From contig NZ_CP034015.1 of NCBI RefSeq assembly GCF_003855395.1, forward strand, positions 1,002,001 to 1,066,000: a stretch of DNA of 64,000 nt, read 5' to 3'. The notes under the pieces are model-generated. The model did not search any database, was not told the DNA's origin, and saw only the letters and a program-made list of their open reading frames with translations. Of the stretch, positions 27,613 through 37,261 are shown piece by piece. The position numbers and the translations under genes are program-made. Each line of letters opens with the position of its first letter. The stretch's first letter is position 1. This DNA comes from Shewanella livingstonensis (GTDB taxonomy: Bacteria > Pseudomonadota > Gammaproteobacteria > Enterobacterales > Shewanellaceae).

Positions 27613-28650
27613 ATGACGCAAATTACCTTAACCACTCCCGATGATTGGCATCTGCATTTTCGAGATGGGGATATGCTAGGTGAGACAGTTCCTGCTACGG
27701 CTCGCTTATTTCAACGCGCAATAGTAATGCCTAATTTAGTTCCACCCGTTACCACAGCAGCAATGGCCTTAGCTTATCGAGATCGTATTTTAGCTGCTCG
27801 CCCAAGCGGAAGTCATTTTGAACCGCTAATGACTTTATTTTTAACGAATAATACCAGCGCCCAAGACATTATTGATGCCAAAGCGGCTGGTTTGGTGGCG
27901 GGGAAGTTATACCCAGCAGGTGCGACGACAAACTCAGATTCGGCGGTTAAAGCATTAGATGAGCTATTTCCGATATTTGAAGTGATGGCACAGCAAGGTA
28001 TGTTATTACTAGTCCATGGTGAAGTAACCGAATCTCATATTGATATTTTTGACCGTGAAAAGCTATTTATCGATCGCTACTTATCACGCATTGTCGATGC
28101 TATTCCTAGCCTTAAAGTGGTATTTGAGCACATTACTACTAAAGAGGCTGCTGAGTTTGTTGCCAGTGCTTCTGCTAATGTTGCAGCAACTATTACCCCT
28201 CAGCATCTATTGTTAAACCGTAACGATTTGTTAGTTGGTGGCGTTCGCCCACATAATTTTTGTTTACCAGTGCTAAAACGCAATATTCATCAGCATGCAT
28301 TACAAGCTGCTGTGGCAACCGGTTCAAGTAAGTTCTTTTTAGGTACCGATTCTGCCCCGCATGAAAAACACCGTAAAGAGTCAGCCTGCGGCTGCGCAGG
28401 TTGTTACAGTGCCTGGAGTGCATTAGAACTCTATGCTCAAGTGTTTGATAACTTAGGGGCATTAGATAAATTAGAAGGTTTTGCCAGCTTACATGGTGCA
28501 GATTTTTATGGTTTACCACGCAATACTGGCACTGTGACACTAGTCAAACAAGAATGGACGGTACCAGAAGAGATTATTTTACCTAATGGTAGTCCTATCG
28601 TGCCATTTTTTGCAGGCCAAACTGTGAATTGGAAAGTGAAAAGCGCTTAG
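27613..28650 (+). CDS. pyrC: dihydroorotase (PyrC type)
   Basis: A 345-residue zinc enzyme of pyrimidine synthesis that closes carbamoyl-aspartate to dihydroorotate. The metal ligands [10 protein letters not shown] at residues 11-20, the carboxylated-lysine segment [11 protein letters not shown] near 100, VHGE near 135, EHIT near 176 and GTDSAPH near 246 are all present at the length of E. coli PyrC. The start is ATG 27613, with AAGGAA 9-14 bases upstream. No attenuator was recognised upstream. Confidence 0.97.
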   Translation: MTQITLTTPDDWHLHFRDGDMLGETVPATARLFQRAIVMPNLVPPVTTAAMALAYRDRILAARPSGSHFEPLMTLFLTNNTSAQDIIDAKAAGLVAGKLYPAGATTNSDSAVKALDELFPIFEVMAQQGMLLLVHGEVTESHIDIFDREKLFIDRYLSRIVDAIPSLKVVFEHITTKEAAEFVASASANVAATITPQHLLLNRNDLLVGGVRPHNFCLPVLKRNIHQHALQAAVATGSSKFFLGTDSAPHEKHRKESACGCAGCYSAWSALELYAQVFDNLGALDKLEGFASLHGADFYGLPRNTGTVTLVKQEWTVPEEIILPNGSPIVPFFAGQTVNWKVKSA

Positions 28651-28750
28651 TTGAGGCGTTAGTTAGTTAATGATTCACTCATAGCTAATTAGGTATAACC
28701 GTTTTTAATCGTTCATGATTCACTGAAGTGTTAACTGTAAAATACTTATC

Positions 28751-28778
28751 AATGCCTGTCAGCCAGCTGACAGGCATT
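28751..28778. terminator. 13-bp hairpin between convergent pyrC and GGDEF-EAL gene
   Basis: AATGCCTGTCAGC / GCTGACAGGCATT with a 2-base spacer, between two convergent stop codons. No T-run on either strand, so it may work as a bidirectional, weaker terminator. Confidence 0.6.
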
Positions 28779-28783
28779 GTTGA

Positions 28784-31700
28784 TTAATGGCTTACTAAGT
28801 TATTGGCTAATTCATTTTCTACCTGTGTTTGTAAAAGCTTTTCAAATGCAGGTTGTGGTAATGGCTTACTAAACAAGTAACCTTGACCGTAATCGCATTT
28901 TAATGCGTTAAGTAATTGGTACTGCTCTTCAGTTTCAATGCCTTCTGCAACAACTTTTAAATTAAGTCCGTGGCCCATTGCTATTGCTGCACCAACAAGC
29001 TGTAGATCGCCTGGGTCAACGGTTATATCGTTTATAAAGCTCTTATCTACTTTTAAGGTGTCAAATGGGTAACTGCGCAGATAACTGAGTGACGAATATC
29101 CAGTACCAAAATCGTCCATTGAGATACTGACCCCAATATCGTTAATGGATGTTAAGTTACTGTCAATAACTGAGTCCCCACTAAGCAATACTCCTTCAGT
29201 AATTTCAAGCTCTATAGAGTTAACATTAATTTTATATTTATCGATTTGAATTTTAAGCATATCAACAAAAGTATTTTCCCGGAATTGTTTAGGGGAAACA
29301 TTAACGGCAATTTTAAAATGAGGATCATATGTTTGTTGCCATTTTTTAGCAGCAGCAAATGCAATCTCGATAACATATTGACCGATAGAGACGATCAGTC
29401 CAGTTTGTTCCGCTATAGGAATAAACTCATCTGGCGTCACTTGACCTAGCAAAGTATTGTTCCAGCGTAAAAGGGCTTCTCCACCAACAATTTTACGACT
29501 TTTAATGTCGACAAAAGGTTGAAAGTAAACCTCTAGTTCATTTCGCTTCAATGCACTGCGTAATTGCTCTTCAACTCTAAGGCGTCTATTCATGTCATTA
29601 TTCATCTGACTGGTATAGAAATTATAGGTATTTCTGCCACGATCCTTTGAATGATACATTGCAGAATCTGCCTGTTTTAGTAGTTCTTTGGGCTCTTCGC
29701 TGTCTATAGGGTATAGAGCAATACCAATACTGATGGTCGACACTAACTCACGACTGCCGAGTTTAAAAGGTGTATAAAATTGCTTGAGTAGTTTACTGGC
29801 AATGATCTCAACTTCAGCAGGGGCATTGATATTGCTCAGTATAATGATAAATTCATCACCTCCCAGCCTACCAACCACATCGCTCTCTCTAATGGTACTT
29901 TTTAATCGGGTAGCGGCTTTGATCAGCAGTTCATCACCAACAGAATGGCCCAAAGTGTCATTAACTTTTTTAAAGTCGTCTAAATCTAAAAACAGTACTG
30001 CGACATGGTTCTTTGCCCTATGTGCATCTTTGAGCATTTGCGACAATCGACCAAGTGACAGTAGCCTATTGGGTAAGCCTGTTAAGCTATCGTAATGTGC
30101 TTGATGGATGATTTTTTCTTCTTGCTGTTTATACTGAGTGACATCTTGTTTTAATGCCAAGTAGTGTTTAGTCACGCCCGCGCTGTCAAAAATGGGTGCT
30201 ATATGAGCATGTTCCCAAAAAATATCGCCATTTTTCTTTTTATTCTGGAGTTCACCCTGCCAAGCCTGCCCAGTTGAGATAGCCTCCCATAACTCTTTAT
30301 AGAGTGATTTTGGTGTTAATCCAGATTTTAATATACTGGTTTGTTGACCAATGACTTCTTCCGCGCGATATCCCGAGATGTTCTCAAAAGCACTATTTAC
30401 GTATTCTATTTTACTATTGGTATCGGTCAGAATCATCGAAATAGGGCTTTGCTCAATAGCCTGTGACAGGGTTAATGCTTGAGCTTCAGCCTTTTTCTGG
30501 GCACTTAAATCAATGTCGATACAGTACATTTCCGCTTCATTGTCGGTGTTATTAATTAACGTATGGGACGAATACACCTGTATATTACTGCCGTCAGATC
30601 TCATGAGTAATAACTCTTCTGCCGGAATAGGTAAGCCCTCGGTTATCCACGTATTTACATTGTCGATAACATGTTGGCGATATGGTGCAGGAATAATAAG
30701 GTCCTCAAGCTTACTTCCCAGAGCTTGTTCTTTGGTGTAACCGTAAAGGTTTTCACTGGCTTGATTCCAGAAAATCACCTCACGATTTTTGTTATATCCT
30801 TGCACCGATATTGCAGGGATCCGTTCAAAGATATGTCTAAACTTTGATTCACTGAGCAAGAGTTTCTTTTCTGCCTCAATGCGCTCTGAAATATCTTTAA
30901 CAAAGCAGAAAAACATACCGTTATCACCGTCCCAATAACTGACCGTCACTTCTACATGGTAAAGATGACCTTGTTTATGTTTGTGTAATGACGTGTAATT
31001 AAAACGCTGCTCGCGTTTTGCGCGGTCAAGATTACGTTTTGAAAATTGGCGTTTGTCATCGGTTTCAATTTGATTAACTGACAGGCTAATTAACTCATCC
31101 GTAGTGTAACCCGTCATATTGGCAAAGCTCTGATTCACTTCAACAATGCTGCCGTCTAGTGAGGCAATAACAAAGCCATCTTGGGCGGTGCTAATAATAT
31201 TATGATAAGTGGACTCACTGCGCTGTAGTTGCTCTTCGATATGTCTCTTTTCTGCTACATCTTGGCTTACTCCAACAATCCCTAAAATATCACCATCAAT
31301 ATTAGTAAATGGAGTCTTTTGAGTGCGGTAAATGTGTTCAATACCATTGGCTGTGACAATCTTGTCTTCGCAAACCATGGTTGCTCTTTGTGCTAATGCT
31401 TGAGTGTCATCGTGAATAAACTTTTTGGCTTGTTGCGCGCTAAAAAAATCATGGTCGGTGCGACCCTTGATTTGATCTAATGTCAGGGTCATTTCGTTGG
31501 CAAAAGCTTTATTACAGCCCAAATATTTACCGTCAGTCGATTTATAAAAAATCAGGTCGGGTATGCCATCAATAATATTTTGCAGTAGGTTTTTTTCGGT
31601 TTCGAGTAACTGTTGATGACGCAATAACTCTTGTGCGAGTTTTTTGTTGTCAATGCGACGTTTAAGCAATAGTCCTAACAAGAATGAGATTGCTGTAAAG

Positions 31701-32212
31701 ACCGAAAGCAATGTTAGGCTGATGGTCGAGAAAATTTTGTATCTATCTTCAATGGGCATCAATAGCAAACAAGCAATCACCACAAGTTCAACGATGAAAC
31801 TCATCGCAAGAATATTTTTCCAGTTAAGGCGGTTGTTAGATTTTTTTAACCAATAACGCCAACTTAAACCCACTAGAGCGCTGGTAACAATGATCAAACT
31901 ACCAATAAAAATGCCATCGCCACTAAGATAAAGTCTGAAACACAAGGCAAAAGCAGTCGCAATTAACGTGGGGATAAAACCAAAAAATAAACCGCTTAAA
32001 CTGAGCAGTATCCAGCGTGCATCAAAAAAGATCCCAGGGCGCAGCTCCCAAGGATTACTCATAACGCTAATGGCGATGACGCCAATAAAAATACCGCTTA
32101 ATATTGACTTGTAGCGGATGGAAGCAATGTTTTGTAATCTAACCGCGTCGAAGATCACGACAAGTGCTAGCAGTAAGACTGCGTTATTCAATAAGCTAAA
32201 AAAACTATCCAT
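28784..32212 (-). CDS. PAS-GGDEF-EAL cyclic-di-GMP enzyme with 5TM sensor
   Basis: About 1142 residues. An N-terminal multi-helix block (to ~190; NPWELRPGIFFDARWILLSLSGLFFGFIP) is of the 5TMR-LYT type. Four PAS domains follow (FYKSTDGKYLGCNKAF, DGSIVEVNQSFANMTGY, FWNQASENLYGYTKEQ, YVNSAFENISGY). The GGDEF domain has GRLGGDEF and an inhibitory RxxD five residues before it (RESD). The EAL domain keeps EALLRW, NVSPKQF, DDFGTGYSS, VDKSFI and VAEGIE, so both diguanylate cyclase and phosphodiesterase activities look intact. Start ATG 32212 is preferred (GGGG upstream); 32242 is possible. Stimulus unknown. Confidence 0.88.
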   Translation of the reverse strand: MDSFFSLLNNAVLLLALVVIFDAVRLQNIASIRYKSILSGIFIGVIAISVMSNPWELRPGIFFDARWILLSLSGLFFGFIPTLIATAFALCFRLYLSGDGIFIGSLIIVTSALVGLSWRYWLKKSNNRLNWKNILAMSFIVELVVIACLLLMPIEDRYKIFSTISLTLLSVFTAISFLLGLLLKRRIDNKKLAQELLRHQQLLETEKNLLQNIIDGIPDLIFYKSTDGKYLGCNKAFANEMTLTLDQIKGRTDHDFFSAQQAKKFIHDDTQALAQRATMVCEDKIVTANGIEHIYRTQKTPFTNIDGDILGIVGVSQDVAEKRHIEEQLQRSESTYHNIISTAQDGFVIASLDGSIVEVNQSFANMTGYTTDELISLSVNQIETDDKRQFSKRNLDRAKREQRFNYTSLHKHKQGHLYHVEVTVSYWDGDNGMFFCFVKDISERIEAEKKLLLSESKFRHIFERIPAISVQGYNKNREVIFWNQASENLYGYTKEQALGSKLEDLIIPAPYRQHVIDNVNTWITEGLPIPAEELLLMRSDGSNIQVYSSHTLINNTDNEAEMYCIDIDLSAQKKAEAQALTLSQAIEQSPISMILTDTNSKIEYVNSAFENISGYRAEEVIGQQTSILKSGLTPKSLYKELWEAISTGQAWQGELQNKKKNGDIFWEHAHIAPIFDSAGVTKHYLALKQDVTQYKQQEEKIIHQAHYDSLTGLPNRLLSLGRLSQMLKDAHRAKNHVAVLFLDLDDFKKVNDTLGHSVGDELLIKAATRLKSTIRESDVVGRLGGDEFIIILSNINAPAEVEIIASKLLKQFYTPFKLGSRELVSTISIGIALYPIDSEEPKELLKQADSAMYHSKDRGRNTYNFYTSQMNNDMNRRLRVEEQLRSALKRNELEVYFQPFVDIKSRKIVGGEALLRWNNTLLGQVTPDEFIPIAEQTGLIVSIGQYVIEIAFAAAKKWQQTYDPHFKIAVNVSPKQFRENTFVDMLKIQIDKYKINVNSIELEITEGVLLSGDSVIDSNLTSINDIGVSISMDDFGTGYSSLSYLRSYPFDTLKVDKSFINDITVDPGDLQLVGAAIAMGHGLNLKVVAEGIETEEQYQLLNALKCDYGQGYLFSKPLPQPAFEKLLQTQVENELANNLVSH

Positions 32213-32705
32213 TGGTACCCCGCAAGTAAAAGGGAGTGTCATCCATTACGCTTTACATTGCCAATACTTGGGCGGTCAAACAGGGTTATCGTTATCGTAT
32301 CAATATGTTGCCCTTTATCATCATATTGGCGATATCGCTGTTTACACACTTAGCACTATCTATTGAGTTTAGTCGTAAATTAATTTTTAACATGAAATCA
32401 GACATTAAATTTATCGATATAAAGGTAACATTCTCTGTCGCTATCCTACACGCTAGCATGCAATATTATAGATCGCTAAGCAATGGGAGTTGTTGTTTTG
32501 ATTAATGTGAAATAATGCATAGGTATTTTATTTTGGTATTATTTTTTAAGGTGGTTTAAATAATTAATACAGTGAGATAAACGTAATACTCACAATCAAC
32601 AAGCAAAACTAGCGATAAAATTTGTAAGAAAATCGCTAACGCTGGGGTCTTTTAAATCAATATAAGTTGCTTGATGGCCAAGCAATACTTTAAAAGGACA
32701 ACCCC
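32213..32705. other. intergenic region, about 490 bases
   Basis: Divergent spacer between the GGDEF-EAL gene and the DUF2057 gene. It must hold both promoters, but I recognise no operator, terminator or RNA gene; open frames here overlap and look random. Confidence 0.4.
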
Positions 32706-33161
32706 ATGAAATTATTATCAACCAAGACGAGCGCAGTTAAGTCTATCATCACCCCTGCTATTATCAGCGTGAGTTTATTATTTGGATTTCAGGTACAGGC
32801 ATCAAGTTTAACCGTGCCAGATTCGCTCATTGTAGAAACCGTTAACGGCGAAAATGTGAGCTTTGACAGTACCATCGGCCTTAAGCGCGGCCAACAGTTG
32901 GTAGAGATAAATTACCGTGATTTATTTCAAGACAATGCGGATGACTCAGGTTATTGGGTGCGCTCAAAGCCACTTTATCTCACGTTAAATGTGGCTAAAA
33001 ACCAGCGCTACGAAATCATCACCCCGACAATTTACAGCGCCGAAGATGCACGTGAGTTTTTAGATAATCCACAAGTTAAATTAACGGTAAACGGGCAGCA
33101 TCATGATAACGTTGAGCTACTCTCTCAAGCACAGTTATTGACTCAACTGATGCTTAAGTAG
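32706..33161 (+). CDS. DUF2057 (YccT-like) periplasmic protein
   Basis: A 151-residue secreted protein. The signal peptide ends near VQASS (residue ~33). The mature part (LTVPDSLIVETVNGEN, GLKRGQQLVEINYRDLF, LYLTLNVAKNQRYEIITP, NPQVKLTVNG) matches the DUF2057 pattern, a beta-rich periplasmic family that includes E. coli YccT, reported to affect curli secretion. No curli genes are visible here. ATG 32706 is preceded by AAGGA at 32694-32698. The gene overlaps, tail to tail, a fragment on the opposite strand cut by the neighbouring IS element. Confidence 0.78.
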   Translation: MKLLSTKTSAVKSIITPAIISVSLLFGFQVQASSLTVPDSLIVETVNGENVSFDSTIGLKRGQQLVEINYRDLFQDNADDSGYWVRSKPLYLTLNVAKNQRYEIITPTIYSAEDAREFLDNPQVKLTVNGQHHDNVELLSQAQLLTQLMLK

Positions 33162-33253
33162 CGGGTATTGTTAACTCTGCAATAAGTTTATTGTGCTTCC
33201 TCATGGCCATTACTCCCACTAAAAGCCCAGGCCCTAAAATAGGAATAGAAATA
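33154..33253 (-). pseudogene. 3' remnant of a gene cut by the IS4-family element
   Basis: From the left edge of the IS, the minus strand reads ISIPILGPGLLVGVMAM then RKHNKLIAELTIPAT and a stop: a hydrophobic helix followed by a charged tail, protein-like in composition. No continuation is evident on the other side of the IS. Family unknown; could be chance. Confidence 0.35.
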
Positions 33254-33341
33254 AAAAGGTAGCCTAGGCTTAATGCCGATCAGTTAAGAACTGAAGTTAT
33301 AAAAAATATACCGATCTATTGACCGATCTTTTCAGTCTGCC

Positions 33342-33371
33342 AAAATCCGATAATCTTCATTATCGGATTTT
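33342..33371 (+). terminator. hairpin with T-run just before the transposase start
   Basis: AAAATCCGATAAT / ATTATCGGATTTT, tetraloop CTTC, then TTTT, ending two bases before the transposase ATG. It resembles a rho-independent terminator and would keep outside transcription from activating transposase. Confidence 0.75.
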
Positions 33372-33373
33372 TT

Positions 33374-34699
33374 ATGGAACTTTCAGAAGCATTAGCCCGC
33401 ACTTCAATTAACCGCCTAACAGAGTTCTCATGCCTTGCTGATGTCCTTGAGCCCGATATTATTCAATCTTGCCTAGACTCCAACGGTGTTGCCACATTAA
33501 GACGAAGAAAACTCCCCATGGATGCTATGGTTTGGGCTGTTATTGGTATGTCTTTATTTCGCAATGAATCCGTTCGTCAATTGATTAATAAGCTTGATAT
33601 TGTCCTGCCACAAGAGGTTGATTATGTCGCAAGAAGTGCAGTCACACAGGCCAGAAAAAAACTGGGAAGTGATGTCGTTCGCGATATATTCCATCGTTCT
33701 GCCGCCACTTGGCATCAACGTGCTGAACATCCTCATTGGTGTGGTTTGAACCTATATGGCGTTGACGGTGTAGTCTGGAGGACCCCTGAAACGAAAGAGA
33801 ATAGTGCGGCTTTTGCACGTACGGCAAACAAAGCAAGTGAATCAGGTTACCCTCAAGTTCGCATGGTTTGTATGATGGAACTGAGTAGTCACTTGCTTGT
33901 TGATAGTGTATTTGACAGTGTGGCTGAAAATGAAATGAACTTAGCCGCTAAGCTTATCAAAAGCGTGCCCGACAACAGCTTAACCTTGTTTGATAAAGGC
34001 TTTTACTCGCTGGGTTTATTACACGATTGGCGCGCTAAAGGCGTCAACTCCCATTGGTTATTACCGTTAAAAAAAGGCACTCAATACGAAGAAATCCGCA
34101 GCCTAGGTAAACACGATAAGCTTGTCAGGTTAAGTACAACGCCTCAATCGAGAAAGAAACGCCCTGAGTTACCATTAACAATAGAAGCCAGATTAACGAC
34201 TCGCCAGATAAAAGGTAAACAGGTCAGTATCCTGAGTTCAATGCTTGACCCGATGGCTTATCCTAGTGCTGAAATTGTTGATTTATATGCTCACAGCTGG
34301 GAAATAGAGCTAGGATATCGAGAGATGAAGCAGTATATGCTTGAAAGTCGATTTACGCTGAGAAGCAACCTTCCAGAGCTGATACACCAGGAGTTATGGG
34401 GGTTATTATTAGCTTATAATTTAATACGTTATAAAATGATTTTAATGGCCAAGTCGCTTAAAAGCGTATTTCCAAATCAGCTCAGTTTTCGAGATGCTTC
34501 ATCTCATATTATCAATCAACTCACCAATATGCCGTTATATGCGCCTGGAAATGTCCCGAGATTTATTTTAGACATAGAGAGAAATGCTAAACAGTTTAAG
34601 CTAGAAGGTAAACGAGAAAGAAGTTATCCGAGGTGCCTAAAAGTCAGTAAAAATGGCTACCCGGTGGTAAAAAGAAAAAATGCCGCTCACCTTAAGTGA
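33374..34699 (+). CDS. IS4-family transposase
   Basis: A 441-residue DDE transposase. Catalytic regions: [12 protein letters not shown] (first Asp, near residue 134), [12 protein letters not shown] (second Asp, near 209), and the C1 signature [15 protein letters not shown] (Glu, near 315) of the IS4 family. It is uninterrupted and within intact inverted repeats, so the element may be active. There is no usual ribosome site before ATG 33374, since the preceding bases are the terminator hairpin; an initiation low by design is likely. Confidence 0.93.
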   Translation: MELSEALARTSINRLTEFSCLADVLEPDIIQSCLDSNGVATLRRRKLPMDAMVWAVIGMSLFRNESVRQLINKLDIVLPQEVDYVARSAVTQARKKLGSDVVRDIFHRSAATWHQRAEHPHWCGLNLYGVDGVVWRTPETKENSAAFARTANKASESGYPQVRMVCMMELSSHLLVDSVFDSVAENEMNLAAKLIKSVPDNSLTLFDKGFYSLGLLHDWRAKGVNSHWLLPLKKGTQYEEIRSLGKHDKLVRLSTTPQSRKKRPELPLTIEARLTTRQIKGKQVSILSSMLDPMAYPSAEIVDLYAHSWEIELGYREMKQYMLESRFTLRSNLPELIHQELWGLLLAYNLIRYKMILMAKSLKSVFPNQLSFRDASSHIINQLTNMPLYAPGNVPRFILDIERNAKQFKLEGKRERSYPRCLKVSKNGYPVVKRKNAAHLK

Positions 34700-34791
34700 A
34701 CGGCATTAAGCCTAGGCTACCTTTTGTTTTTGCATCATAAGCATAAATGGTTTAACCAATGGCTCAACCAAATAGCTTATGTTGTGAATGG

Positions 34792-36231
34792 TTACTTACT
34801 GTCTGAACGAATGACCAGTTCAACCCTGCGGTTTAGCTTTTGGCCTGCTTCATCAAGGTTATTGGCAATAGGTGAGTACTCGCCAACCCCTTTGGCTTCC
34901 ACTTGCTGTGCAGCAATAGAGAACTGTTTTATCAAGCGGGTTTTAATTGCTGTAGCACGTTTTTCTGACAAGGTTTGGTTATAAGCTTGCGAACCTTGGT
35001 CGTCTGAATGTCCTACCACGTAAAATAATTGCTTAGGGTGCGTTTGAAGGTATTGAGCGACCACTTCTACAATCGGATAAGCTTCTGGCAGTAATTCATC
35101 GCTATCATATTTAAACAACAAACCGTCTAGTGCCACATGGCCGGTTTTAGCAATCTCGTCGGTTAAGCCCTGCAAATCAATTCCGACTCGGTTATTGTTT
35201 AATGTGGTTTCTTCAATGATTCTGATTTCAGCAGATAATCGCCCTGAAAACCCAATGACGTATACCATAGCGTAAACGTCACCTTCAGCTCTTTCTAGCT
35301 TATAGAGTCTATAAAATTGGTTTTCTTCGCGACCAATTGCTGAATGTAATGCTATCTTAGTTTCTAATGTATCTTCGTCTCCGCATGCTTTCCCTAAACA
35401 GGTATAAACTTCAGTAAAACCAAGTTTGGTTAATGCGTTATTGTAGTTTGCATCAATCTCAAATTCTGAGTAAGTACGTGGCAATATGTATACAATATCG
35501 GTAACTTTCCCTTCCAGTTCCAACGTTTTGTAGTTATCTCCAGCAAGTACTAAGGTTTGGTTAAAGCCATGAGTGAAATATTCCTGTATGTAAGCTCCTG
35601 GGACTCTGCTTAGCATCGGGTGATCAACTGAGCTTTTAGTATCTTTATCGCTATTGTCTTTAACCGTTATTTCACTCACAGCCTGAGATAAATAATCTTG
35701 ATTTGTCGTCACCAAATCTAATGGTTCATCGATGATTTCTATAATATCCAATTCTACATTGGTCGCATTCTGCCAGCCAGCCGCATATATCGATATGTAA
35801 ACTTGTTTTTTAGGCAGGGTAATATGTGCTGTTATTAGTGATGGAGAACTACTGGAAATATTTGTCAAAGGCGATATAAATGAAGATAGTTTACGTTCAT
35901 GACCGCAAGTGGCTTGCTCACATTCAAAAATAATCTCAGCATTGAGCGCGTTAAGCTGTTTTTTGTAGTTATTGATTAAATGAGCAGAGGTATAAGATGG
36001 CGGTAGCTCATAGTTGGTTCTAGTCAGTTTGCCTTTCACTTCTTTCGATTGAATATTTTGATCGTCGATTGCCGTGATCAATTGCACCGGTGTGAAGTGT
36101 CTAAGTTCACTCTTTGTATCTTTTACCTCTTTGGGCTCAGAAAATAATTCTTGTGTTGTCGCAGAAAACGCATTCATTGCTGGCATCATCGCCATGATGA
36201 CGGCTAATGATATAAGTGCGGGTTTTAACAT
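34792..36231 (-). CDS. OmpA-like protein with two DUF4892-type modules
   Basis: A 479-residue exported protein. The signal peptide ends near NAFSA (residue ~24). A DUF4892 module spans about 205-350 (DHPMLSRVPGAYIQEYF, EGKVTDIVYILPRTYSEFEIDANYNNALTKLGFTEVYTC). The earlier part (about 60-190) looks like a degenerate second copy: KGKLTRTNYELPPSYTSAHLINNYKKQLNALNAEIIFECEQATCG. The C-terminus (370-475) is an OmpA/MotB peptidoglycan-binding domain (YVVGHSDDQGSQAYNQTLSEKRATAIK). Likely an envelope protein. It is divergent from the Tad operon and may serve it. Confidence 0.85.
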   Translation of the reverse strand: MLKPALISLAVIMAMMPAMNAFSATTQELFSEPKEVKDTKSELRHFTPVQLITAIDDQNIQSKEVKGKLTRTNYELPPSYTSAHLINNYKKQLNALNAEIIFECEQATCGHERKLSSFISPLTNISSSSPSLITAHITLPKKQVYISIYAAGWQNATNVELDIIEIIDEPLDLVTTNQDYLSQAVSEITVKDNSDKDTKSSVDHPMLSRVPGAYIQEYFTHGFNQTLVLAGDNYKTLELEGKVTDIVYILPRTYSEFEIDANYNNALTKLGFTEVYTCLGKACGDEDTLETKIALHSAIGREENQFYRLYKLERAEGDVYAMVYVIGFSGRLSAEIRIIEETTLNNNRVGIDLQGLTDEIAKTGHVALDGLLFKYDSDELLPEAYPIVEVVAQYLQTHPKQLFYVVGHSDDQGSQAYNQTLSEKRATAIKTRLIKQFSIAAQQVEAKGVGEYSPIANNLDEAGQKLNRRVELVIRSDSK

Positions 36232-36584
36232 TTTAACTCCCTGTTGTGTATGTGGGTTGTGAATAAAATAATAACTACAAAATACCGCATTAAATGTTCG
36301 TGTTCAAAAAAATGATATAAAATATAGAAAATTTATTATCAGAATTAACCGATTATATTCATTAAGTTACTATCTTGATTACATTAAATTGTATTACTGT
36401 GCACTATCCTAGGAAAAGTGAAATCACACAATAGTACATCACAAAGTATGTATTGTTGTTCTGTGGTAATACTTGGTGATAATTGATTTGTTTTTTTTAT
36501 GTGAAATAATTTAAGAACTGTAATTAAACTTTCAGTAAATGAATAACTTTAACATTGAATAACTTTAACATTGGAGGTTCGAGG
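36232..36584 (+). promoter_or_regulatory. divergent regulatory region ahead of the Tad operon
   Basis: An AT-rich 353-base spacer between the OmpA-like gene and flp1. Just before the flp1 ribosome site, GAATAACTTTAACATT occurs twice in perfect tandem (36541-36556, 36557-36572). No clear sigma-70 or sigma-54 promoter could be assigned. Confidence 0.45.
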
Positions 36585-36851
36585 GTGAACAAATTGAAGC
36601 AAAAAGGTCAAGGTATGACCGAATACATAATTATTGTAGCGCTAATTGCTGTTTCAGCGATCGGTGTATACAGCTTTTTTGGCCAAACAATCCGTAACCA
36701 AGTTGCAGGTTTATCGGCTGAAATGTCAGGTCAGGAGTCTACTGCTCAAATTGGTGCAGCTAAGGCTTCTGCGGTTACTGCAACTACAGTAGCGGCTAAA
36801 AAGTATAATTTAGGCAATTATGATGAAGCTGCAAACAAAAGTGCTAAATAA
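36585..36851 (+). CDS. flp: Flp-type pilin 1
   Basis: An 88-residue pilin subunit of the Tad (type IVc) pilus, starting at GTG 36585 behind GGAGG. The leader MNKLKQKG is followed by QGMTEYIIIVALIAVSAIGVYSFFGQTIRNQ; cleavage after KG would put Glu at +5 and Tyr at +6, the type IV prepilin rule for Flp. The single hydrophobic helix is the core of the pilus; the rest is Ala/Ser-rich with KKYNLGNY. It is followed by a near-identical second pilin and by a hairpin that could let pilin mRNA exceed that of downstream genes. Confidence 0.9.
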   Translation: MNKLKQKGQGMTEYIIIVALIAVSAIGVYSFFGQTIRNQVAGLSAEMSGQESTAQIGAAKASAVTATTVAAKKYNLGNYDEAANKSAK

Positions 36852-36860
36852 TTAACTATT

Positions 36861-36892
36861 AACCTACTTAATTATATTCAATTAGGTAGGTT
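36861..36892 (+). terminator. hairpin between the two pilin genes
   Basis: AACCTAC..TAAT / ATTA..GTAGGTT, loop about 8-10 bases, followed by ACCTTATT. A partial terminator or stabilising 3' structure for the flp1 message. Confidence 0.5.
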
Positions 36893-36917
36893 ACCTTATT
36901 ATCAAAAGGATCCTGAT

Positions 36918-37229
36918 ATGAAAAAAAGTCAATTAGGTCAAGGTATGACCGAGTACATCATTATTGTGGCATTAATTGCTGTTTCGGCGATTGGTGTATA
37001 CAGTTTTTTTGGACAAACCATTCGTAATCAAGTTGCTGGTCTTTCGGCCGAAATGTCAGGACAAGATTCGAGTTCACAAATTACTGCAGCACAAACCGCC
37101 GCAGGAGCTGCCAGTACCACCGCTAATAAAAAGTATAATTTAGGTAATTATAATGAAGGTGCAAATTCGGCTGCGGGAGGAAGTACTTCAGGCGGTGGAA
37201 GTACTGGTGGCGGAACGGTTGTAGATTAA
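36918..37229 (+). CDS. Flp-type pilin 2
   Basis: A 103-residue pilin nearly identical to the first from GQGMTEYIIIVALIAVSAIG through LSAEMSGQ, differing mainly in the tail, which here is longer and ends in a Ser/Gly-rich stretch (GGSTSGGGSTGGGTVVD). The short leader is MKKSQLGQGMTEY, in which a Leu replaces the Lys of the KG site. The pair is a recent tandem duplication by sequence; the divergent tails could change surface chemistry of the pilus. AAAAGGATCCTGAT precedes the ATG. Confidence 0.9.
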   Translation: MKKSQLGQGMTEYIIIVALIAVSAIGVYSFFGQTIRNQVAGLSAEMSGQDSSSQITAAQTAAGAASTTANKKYNLGNYNEGANSAAGGSTSGGGSTGGGTVVD

Positions 37230-37261
37230 CGCCTTATCACAACTCATGGATGAACTAACGA

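Larger units (their letters stand above)
33254..34725 (+). mobile_element. IS4-family insertion sequence, 1472 bp
   Basis: Bounded by 25-base perfect inverted repeats at 33254-33278 and 34701-34725, each beginning AAAAGGTAGCC from the outside. It carries one full-length transposase. No direct target repeat is evident in the flanks, which may mean loss by deletion. The flanking genes are DUF2057 and the OmpA-like protein. Confidence 0.88.

Noticed and set aside
32236..32505. 89-codon plus-strand frame with a hydrophobic segment
   Set aside because: It begins inside the opposite gene's start region, lacks a ribosome site and has no family pattern.
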